A stretch of DNA of 13,702 nt from Gemmatimonadales bacterium (lineage in GTDB: Bacteria; Gemmatimonadota; Gemmatimonadetes; Gemmatimonadales; GWC2-71-9): NCBI GenBank assembly GCA_025929805.1, contig JAICPP010000071.1, positions 1 through 13,702 on the forward strand, given 5' to 3'. Made by a program: the position numbers and the translations under genes. Positions within the stretch are counted from its first letter, which is position 1. Every line of letters begins with the position of its first letter. Of the stretch, positions 6,086-11,058 are shown piece by piece. The notes below the pieces were generated by a model. That model was not told the origin of the DNA and made no database searches. It saw nothing but the letters and a program-made list of their open reading frames with translations.

Positions 6086-6359
6086 TTACAGCGCTTCCGA
6101 TGTTCGCCTCGCCGCTACGGTAGCGGCTGCACTCGATGCATAGCATAGCCCACCGGTGGCACCACGTCGTCCACCCGGAGTCACAGCTCCGGCAATCGGC
6201 CCATCCGCATCGGTAAGGCGGCCCTCCAGGGTCAGCAAGTGAGTAGGCGGAACTCGCCACGTGGCTCAGGACAGGGTGCCTCAGAGTTCGGTTCGCTGCC
6301 ACGCCAGCGGTCGCGGCAAGGATGCCAAGGAGAACTGGAAGCCTGAAGCGTTGTGCCAT
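6086..6359 (-). pseudogene. Exported small protein, probably frameshifted
   Basis: The ATG at 6359 opens a good signal peptide (MAQRFRLPVLLGILAATAG, then VAA). The same frame later turns into Cys- and Trp-rich text unlike a real protein and runs on into the next gene. In the +1 frame, however, residues typical of coding sequence appear: LLTLEGRLTDADGPIAGAV, then TPGGRRGATGGLCYAS, ending TSEAL with a TAA at 6086-6088, ten bases before the ATG of the 6076 gene. G-R-L-T-D-A-D-G-P-I-A-G-A resembles the start of carboxypeptidase-regulatory-like beta domains. The switch must lie between about 6230 and 6265, because the +1 frame has a stop at 6266-6268. It is either a real frameshift, making a broken gene, or a sequencing error. 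The 386 bases between 6086 and 6471 otherwise hold only the inverted repeat at 6362-6438. Confidence 0.35.
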
Positions 6360-6361
6360 GT

Positions 6362-6438
6362 TCTCAACTGTATCGGCATCTTGAACGAGGAGCTTAGTGC
6401 GAGCGCCTCGATGCGCTTGTTATGTAAGGCAGTTGAAC
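6362..6438. repeat. Imperfect inverted repeat resembling an integron attC site
   Basis: TCAACTG (6364-6370) is inverted as CAGTTGA (6430-6436). Inside them, GCAT (6376-6379) pairs with ATGC (6411-6414), and CGAGG (6386-6390) with CCTCG (6406-6410), leaving unpaired bases between the stems. Read on the minus strand, the 5' end is GTTCAAC, a full match to the RYYYAAC core site, and the 3' end GTTGAGA matches GTTRRRY at six of seven bases. It lies between two minus-strand genes, right before the ATG at 6359, as attC sites do. The spacers are asymmetric (5 and 15 bases), which is unlike a standard attC. Confidence 0.3.
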
Positions 6439-6471
6439 TAGCTGGTGAAGCGAAGGCGGCGGTCCTTCGAC

Positions 6472-7368
6472 CTACTCCGCGGCGTCGAAGCCGTAGGTGG
6501 GCTCACTGCTGCAACCATTCCAGCGCACCAGGATGACGCCCTGGGTCTGGTTGCCTTCGCTGTCGGGAAAGGTCCCCGCGAGGTGCATCTCGCCCCGGTC
6601 GATCCGCTGCACGGTCTCCACGCAGCCGTCGTTGTAGTGGAGCGGGGTGGGCGTGGTGACGGTGAGCACGTAGTGTTCGGTGCCCCGGGTCCAGTCCACG
6701 CTGCCGGCGATGTCGAGGGTGCCGCCGGGAATCGGGGTGTTGATCTGGATGTTCCGTTCCGGGGAGTAGGTCAGGGTCCATTCCTTGTCGACGGCGCCGT
6801 CGGGCTGGCCGCCAAAGGTGCGGATCACCTGGAGGTCTGAGGTAAGGATCAGGTTGGAGACCGAGCCGCTCAACACCCGGGTGCCGTTCCGGGTCACGTC
6901 GTAGATCACCTCGTTGTCGGCGGTGGTGAACCGGGTGCGGAGCCCGGTGAGGGTCCCCTCGTAGCCGAAGCCGGCCTGAATGGGGGCCGGGTCCTGGATC
7001 CGGAGCTGGCCCACGATGTCCAGGGTGCCGCCGCGCCAGCCGGTGAACCGGCAGGGGGGCGCGGTGAAGAGGTAGACGGCGTCGTCGGGCACCCCGTCGC
7101 CGTCGGAGTCCTCCGGAGTTGACGAATTGACACAGGCCAGAGCGGGGGAGGTGGGCGCCCGGGCCACACCCAGCGGGTCGAGCGAGCTGGTGAGGGTGAG
7201 GGCGCTGAGGGACGCCTCGACCTCGTCCCGCATGGTAATCCCGATGTCGTCGACCGCGCCGTTGGGCAGGGCCGAGTTGCCGGTGGTGAGGTCGTCATCG
7301 CAAGCGATTGTGGTGAGTGTAGTTAGAGTGATGGCCAGCAGTCGCGCGCGGGCCCGGCGTCCATCCAT
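6472..7368 (-). CDS. Predicted lipoprotein with a calcium-loop-like motif
   Basis: A 298-residue predicted lipoprotein. The ATG at 7368 has AAGGAGAG about six bases upstream and gives a signal peptide MDGRRARARLLAITL then TTLTTIAC, with lipid-acceptor Cys23 followed by DDD. The frame is open a further 54 codons upstream, but that text lacks coding character. The N-terminal third includes a helix-rich acidic stretch (MRDEVEASLSALTLTSSL). Residues 87-96, DSDGDGVPDD, form the Asp-rich loop seen in thrombospondin type 3 and dockerin-like calcium sites. The rest is beta-rich with repeated G-T-L-x-x-x-G phrases (GGTLDIVGQLRI, GTLTGLRTRF, GGTLDIAGSVDW), suggesting a repeated strand unit. Family and function are not recognised; calcium binding is inferred from the loop only. 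Confidence 0.8.
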   Translation of the reverse strand: MDGRRARARLLAITLTTLTTIACDDDLTTGNSALPNGAVDDIGITMRDEVEASLSALTLTSSLDPLGVARAPTSPALACVNSSTPEDSDGDGVPDDAVYLFTAPPCRFTGWRGGTLDIVGQLRIQDPAPIQAGFGYEGTLTGLRTRFTTADNEVIYDVTRNGTRVLSGSVSNLILTSDLQVIRTFGGQPDGAVDKEWTLTYSPERNIQINTPIPGGTLDIAGSVDWTRGTEHYVLTVTTPTPLHYNDGCVETVQRIDRGEMHLAGTFPDSEGNQTQGVILVRWNGCSSEPTYGFDAAE

Positions 7369-7508
7369 GTCCTGCTCTCCTTCGGGGGGCTGAGGATCTC
7401 CAAACAGTCGGCGCTGCCCACGAGGTAGGCCGATTTGGTGGAAGCTCCTCCTATGGGAGCATAACCCGGGCCGAGCATGGGGAACAACCCGACGCACACG
7501 GGTCCGGT

Positions 7509-7538
7509 TTGGCCATATGCGAACATTCACGGTATGAT
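7509..7538 (+). promoter_or_regulatory. Candidate sigma-70-type promoter upstream of the gene at 7611
   Basis: TTGGCC (7509-7514) and TATGAT (7533-7538) are separated by 18 bases. They match TTGACA at four and TATAAT at five of six positions. The pair sits about 72 bases before the ATG at 7611, in the 242-base divergent gap between the lipoprotein gene (start 7368) and the gene at 7611. I see nothing else clear in that gap. Confidence 0.4.
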
Positions 7539-7610
7539 CAGCCGGGCTTCACTCCAGTGCCATTAACATCGGACCGGGTGAAGGTTCTACCGGTAAGAAC
7601 GGGGGGCGCT

Positions 7611-8186
7611 ATGCGCGAGCAGAACCTAAGAGCACTGAGAAAGCTGCTCGAGGATGCAGTTGCGGCCTCGAGCGGCGGTTATCGTCTGACCAGCCGCTGT
7701 GTCGGCGGCGATCCAGAGCATTCCATATATGACGATCCCGAAAGACTTGCCGAGTGGCTGGTCGAGGCCGGGGGCGTCCTGGTCCCGAGCGCGGTCAGCG
7801 AACAGGAGGCCATGGACCTGTTGTACAAGGTTCCAGCCGAGGTCTACGCCAGAGTGCCCGAGGAGTCCAAGGGGCCATGCCTCCGAGAGGGCCTGCGGCA
7901 GATTGCCACTGACACTCCCTTTGGAGGCGACGATGGAAGTGGGGAAGCCGTCCTCTGCCTGAAGGGGACCCATAGCTGGAGCTCAGCGCCCCCGAGCGTG
8001 GAAGGCAGGACGCTACGACGTTGGAGCAGTCGTGAAGCCCAGCGAACTGGCGTGAGGGAATCTCGTGCCTATCAAACCCCTGCTCTCCGGGGCCGCGTCG
8101 GCCACCGGCTTCAGGTATGTTTGACCGCAATGGTCTCCAGCTCGTCCGCCACGTCCTCGCAGGCGTCCAGCGTATCTTCGAGCTGA
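7611..8186 (+). CDS. Hypothetical protein with an unusual C-terminal extension
   Basis: The ATG at 7611, after a GGGGGG run, gives 191 residues; the longer frame from 7509 adds 34 residues unlikely to be translated. Residues 1-120 look like a real soluble protein: an amphipathic helix (MREQNLRALRKLLEDAV), the segment DPERLAEWLVEAGGVLVP, another helix (SEQEAMDLLYKV), and PEESKGPCLREGLRQIA. From about residue 125 the text becomes basic and Ser-rich, and it ends with SSSSATSSQASSVSSS. That tail is antisense to the last 76 bases of the DUF47 gene, an odd tail-to-tail overlap. The tail may be the result of a frameshift or a lost stop codon near 7960, where neighbouring frames do have stops. No family recognised. 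Confidence 0.6.
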   Translation: MREQNLRALRKLLEDAVAASSGGYRLTSRCVGGDPEHSIYDDPERLAEWLVEAGGVLVPSAVSEQEAMDLLYKVPAEVYARVPEESKGPCLREGLRQIATDTPFGGDDGSGEAVLCLKGTHSWSSAPPSVEGRTLRRWSSREAQRTGVRESRAYQTPALRGRVGHRLQVCLTAMVSSSSATSSQASSVSSS

Positions 8187-8848
8187 TCGTATAGCGTCTT
8201 CCACCGGATCACGTCTACCGGATCGGGGGTCCCGGCGAACAGCTCCGCAACCGCTGCCTCCCAGACGGCGTCGCCGTCCTCCTCGATCTGTTTCGTAGCT
8301 CGGCACCGGGCCAGCACCTCGTCGCCGCTCCGAATGTGGCCCACGGCCGCTTCGATCTCGCGCACGGCCCGGCCGATATGCCGAGCCAGGGCAACGGCGG
8401 GCTCCCGACGCTGGGTCGCTGCGAGGCTCACGGCCCGTCTGGCGGTTCCCCCGATGAAATCCGCTATCCGGCACAGCTGGGTAGAAAGCAGGTGAATGTC
8501 TTCGCGGTCCATGGGGGGGATTAACAAGTTGTCGAGGTTGACGTCGAGGTCGTGAGCCGCCACATCGGTTTCGCGCTCCACGCGGTCAATGTTCCGGATG
8601 GATTCCGGCAGACGCGTGGGCTCGTCCAGCGCCTCCTCCAAAAATCGGGCGATGGTCGTCAGCCCGGCCGCGATCTCGCTCAAGTGCTCGAAGAACTTGC
8701 GCTCGTCGGGGAAGTACCAGCGCACGACTTCCTTCAATGCGGCGAACGCCTTGAAGCTTCGGGGTAAGACCTGGACCGGGCGCGGAGTATCCTCCACCGC
8801 CGTGTACTCGGCGAATGCTCTGGCAGTTCGGATCGCGTGATCGCTCAT
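8111..8848 (-). CDS. DUF47 / PhoU-like phosphate transport regulator
   Basis: A 245-residue helical protein of the DUF47 (PhoU_div) family, usually encoded beside a low-affinity PiT phosphate transporter and thought to modulate it. Family hallmarks from about residue 45: FPDERKFFEHLSEIA, then FLEEALDEPT, a long coiled-coil-like middle (IRNIDRVERETDVAAHDL), LLIPPMDREDIHLLS, CRIADFIGGTARRAV, and a C-terminal YDQLEDTLDACEDVADELE. The ATG at 8848 has GGAGGAAGG upstream, which supports this start. It adds about 40 residues before the usual family beginning (typical length about 205-215), and those residues are rich in Arg, Ala and Thr. A GTG at 8725 would give the standard length. No PiT gene is visible, because the downstream neighbour is convergent and overlapping. 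Confidence 0.9.
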   Translation of the reverse strand: MSDHAIRTARAFAEYTAVEDTPRPVQVLPRSFKAFAALKEVVRWYFPDERKFFEHLSEIAAGLTTIARFLEEALDEPTRLPESIRNIDRVERETDVAAHDLDVNLDNLLIPPMDREDIHLLSTQLCRIADFIGGTARRAVSLAATQRREPAVALARHIGRAVREIEAAVGHIRSGDEVLARCRATKQIEEDGDAVWEAAVAELFAGTPDPVDVIRWKTLYDQLEDTLDACEDVADELETIAVKHT

Positions 8849-8887
8849 AACAGCCTTCCTCCCGAGTCCCTGCTAAAGCCGGAGGAA

Positions 8888-8913
8888 CACGCCCCGTGGC
8901 TTTCACGGGTGTG
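8888..8913. promoter_or_regulatory. GC-rich hairpin in the divergent region before the DUF47 gene
   Basis: CACGCCCCGTG (8888-8898) pairs with CACGGGTGTG (8904-8913) across a five-base GCTTT loop, giving about ten base pairs with one bulged C and one G-T pair. CCTTTG follows, a poor T-run. It lies upstream of both divergent genes (8848 and 9071), so a terminator role would concern neither; an attenuator, protein-binding or mRNA-leader role is possible. Confidence 0.35.
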
Positions 8914-9070
8914 CCTTTGTCGTGCGGATTAATCTGCAGAGTGGCCTGTGAAGCTCTCGTGAAACCAGCCTGAAGGGAGATCGCCGCTATCAGCCGGCGA
9001 ACAATGATCTCATCGAACGCGAGCGCTGATAAAACTTGCCTCCGCTGCTACAGTGCCCCACCCTTCAGCC

Positions 9071-9964
9071 ATGGCCCGGCCCCCGTTGTGGATACGCACG
9101 AGCCTGGCGCTCTTCGTGGCCATAGGAATCTCGGCCTGCGGCGACGATTACACCGGCATCCAGGCGATCCCTGAAGTCAAGATCACCGTCACCCCGACCG
9201 ACCTCGTCCTCACTACCGGCCAGAGGTCCAAGCTCGAGGCAACAGTGCGCGACGAGGAGGGCCGAGTGCTCACCGGTCGCGACATCCAGTGGTCCAGCAG
9301 CGCACCCGACACCGTGTCCGTTTCGCCCACCGGCGAGGTGACCGCGCTGGCAGTGGGCAGAGCCGCCATCGGCGCCTACAGCGAGCAGAGCGTCGGCTTC
9401 GCGAGAGTGGTAGTGCAGCTGAGCTATCGCCTCCCGGTATCCGCAGGATGGGTGGTGGTTACCGAGATCGGCTCCCCCGCACCAGAATGCGCCGGTCATG
9501 AAGGCGGGCTCAGGCTGGATGGAAGCCGTGATTGCTCCCACGCGGGGTTGTCCCGCTACAGCCTCGACCTGGCCGATGCCGGCCAGTGGTCGGGCGCGCT
9601 CCCAGCAACGCCGGCACCGGAGGTTGTCGCGGCTGCGGACGGCATCATTACCGATATATGCATCCAGCCTCCGGTCGAGGTCACCTGCGGCACGAACGGG
9701 CCGTTCGTGCTGATCGAGCATGCCGGAGGATTCAGCACCATCTACGCACATCTCGATCCAGGGTCGGTGACGCTGCGGCGCAAGACCGCCGTAAAACGGG
9801 GGCAACTGCTCGGCACCATGGGCGCATGGGGAACATCCCCCGCGCCCTGGGTCCACTTCGAGCTGCGGCATGAGAACAAGGGAGCGAGCGCTGCGAGGGT
9901 GCTCGATGCCCTTCTGGTAAGTGGGCGCACGCTGAGAGAGTACGGAGTCGGCCACACCAGGTAG
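9071..9964 (+). CDS. Lipoprotein with Ig-like (BIG2) and M23-like peptidase domains
   Basis: A 297-residue predicted lipoprotein. The ATG at 9071 begins MARPPLWIRTSLALF, then VAIGISAC with lipid-acceptor Cys23; a GTG at 9053 is also open, and neither has a Shine-Dalgarno sequence. Residues about 35-115 form a BIG2-type Ig-like domain (ITVTPTDLVLTTGQ, IQWSSSAPDTVSVSPTG, VTALAVGRA). Residues about 155-275 match M23/LytM endopeptidases: His157 and Asp166 in CSHAGLSRYSLDLAD, APEVVAAADGIIT, VLIEHAGGFSTIYAHLDPG with His227, KRGQLLGTMGAWG, and WVHFELRH. M23 enzymes cleave peptidoglycan cross-bridges through a zinc centre with a final His-x-His. Here the first His is Trp260, while His262 is kept. The catalytic base may thus be lost, leaving a binding or regulatory protein. 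Likely periplasmic and membrane-anchored. Confidence 0.85.
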   Translation: MARPPLWIRTSLALFVAIGISACGDDYTGIQAIPEVKITVTPTDLVLTTGQRSKLEATVRDEEGRVLTGRDIQWSSSAPDTVSVSPTGEVTALAVGRAAIGAYSEQSVGFARVVVQLSYRLPVSAGWVVVTEIGSPAPECAGHEGGLRLDGSRDCSHAGLSRYSLDLADAGQWSGALPATPAPEVVAAADGIITDICIQPPVEVTCGTNGPFVLIEHAGGFSTIYAHLDPGSVTLRRKTAVKRGQLLGTMGAWGTSPAPWVHFELRHENKGASAARVLDALLVSGRTLREYGVGHTR

Positions 9965-10124
9965 CTTCATATTCCGGTGTGCGGTATCACATCCAATTCC
10001 TCGTTCACCGCTTAGCTTGTCGTACGAGCTAAGCCGGCTATTCTCAAAGCCACGCAATCAGGCCTACCTCGAGCTTCGTTCCCGTGAAGGGACTGATCGA
10101 GTCAATTCAGCGTCAGGCGGTGTG

Positions 10125-10328
10125 ATGGCACAGATACCACCGTGGTACTCTATTCGTCAGCAGGATCGAAAGGTGTTTCACGACGAAGACCAGTGCCCGA
10201 TCAGCAGAGAGATCGACCCCAAGTACCGCAAGCGCGGACATCGGTGTCGAAGCCGGTGCTCCTCGTGCGCCAGGATTGGTGCAGCGCTGGTAAGCTCGGA
10301 ACGCTTGGCTCGGCTGACTCCGCTCTAA
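10125..10328 (+). CDS. Small four-cysteine protein, possible zinc-binding domain
   Basis: A 67-residue protein starting at an ATG after GGCGGTG, a weak ribosome binding site. The core RKVFHDEDQCPISREID, then PKYRKRGHRC, RSRCSSCARIG carries cysteines at 24, 41, 45 and 48, spaced C-x16-C-x3-C-x2-C. The order F-H-x-x-x-x-C, I-D-P-x-x-R-x-x-G, then C-x2-C-A-R resembles short bacterial proteins of unknown function that I recall with the pattern YH-C-I-P-R-G-C-C; the family has no name I can give. The cysteines, with His19 or His39, could bind a metal ion. The C-terminal tail is basic. The frame is open upstream to 10017, but that part looks non-coding. It lies 48 bases before bioD and may share its transcript. 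The 160 bases before it hold nothing I recognise. Confidence 0.6.
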   Translation: MAQIPPWYSIRQQDRKVFHDEDQCPISREIDPKYRKRGHRCRSRCSSCARIGAALVSSERLARLTPL

Positions 10329-10376
10329 CCACCCGCCACACTTCCCCAGCGGCGAACCGGCCTGTAGTCTCCCTGC

Positions 10377-11054
10377 ATGAAACTTCTGGTAACCGGCACC
10401 GATATCGGCGTGGGTAAGACCGGGGTGGCATGCGCGCTGGCGCGAGCGCTCAGTGAGTCCGGTCGTCGTGTGGTGGCGATCAAACCGGTGGAGGCCGGCT
10501 GCTCGGGTCAGCCGAGCCAGGGTGAGGACGGCGTGCGGCTGGCTCGTGCGACGGGCCAAAGCCAACCGTCGCACGCCATTCTCAGGCTTCCCGATCCCAT
10601 GGCGCCGGTCCTGGCGGTCGAGCGGGCCGGTTCCGAGATCGATTTCGATGCACTGCTGCTGAAGATCGAGCGCTTCGCCGAGCCGATGGAGGTCGCCATC
10701 ATCGACGGAACGGGAGGACTGCTGACGCCGGTGACCTGGGAATGGAATATGACGGATGTGGCCCGTACCCTGGGGGCGACCGCCCTGGTAGTGGCGGCGG
10801 ACCGTCTAGGGACGATTAATCACACCCTGCTCACTCTTAGCGCGCTGGAGCTCGCGGGCCTTGGCTGTACCGGTGTCGTCCTGACCACTCCGGCTCAGAA
10901 GGACCCTTCGACCGGATCGAATGCCTCTGCTATCAGTCGCTTATCCGGGATCGATCGAGTCGTGACACTACCGCGAGCGAGGAATGACGAAGCCGCAGCC
11001 GAGCTGGTCGGACCGGTAGTCGAATGGCTCGGGCGCGTCACCGCGCCGGCCTGA
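10377..11054 (+). CDS. bioD: Dethiobiotin synthetase
   Basis: Catalyses the ATP-dependent closure of the ureido ring from 7,8-diaminopelargonate and CO2 to dethiobiotin, the next-to-last step of biotin synthesis, in the cytoplasm. The 225-residue length is normal. Walker A is GTDIGVGKT (residues 7-15, Lys14). Lys36 in IKPVEAGC is the catalytic lysine position. The magnesium-site motif reads IDGTGGLLTPV with Asp110, where Escherichia coli BioD has Glu in EGAGG, a conservative change. The later segment DRLGTINHTLLTLSALE is a typical BioD helix. There is no Shine-Dalgarno before the ATG. TAGTCT lies six bases upstream and would fit the -10 of a leaderless transcript, which is speculative. No bioA, bioB or bioF is visible. 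It ends four bases from the convergent M1 gene. Confidence 0.94.
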   Translation: MKLLVTGTDIGVGKTGVACALARALSESGRRVVAIKPVEAGCSGQPSQGEDGVRLARATGQSQPSHAILRLPDPMAPVLAVERAGSEIDFDALLLKIERFAEPMEVAIIDGTGGLLTPVTWEWNMTDVARTLGATALVVAADRLGTINHTLLTLSALELAGLGCTGVVLTTPAQKDPSTGSNASAISRLSGIDRVVTLPRARNDEAAAELVGPVVEWLGRVTAPA

Positions 11055-11058
11055 TTCC

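Noticed and set aside
8888..8913. Hairpin as an intrinsic terminator
   Set aside because: It lies upstream of both divergent genes and lacks a proper T-run, so it is listed only as a possible regulatory structure.
9065..10057. Long minus-strand open frame of 330 codons
   Set aside because: It is antisense to the M23-like lipoprotein gene, whose domains are clear, and its translation is Cys-, His- and Arg-rich with no recognisable motif. High GC content produces such shadow frames.
9965..10124. Possible tRNA or other RNA gene in the gap before 10125
   Set aside because: No cloverleaf arms, CCA end or conserved T-loop sequence could be found by eye.
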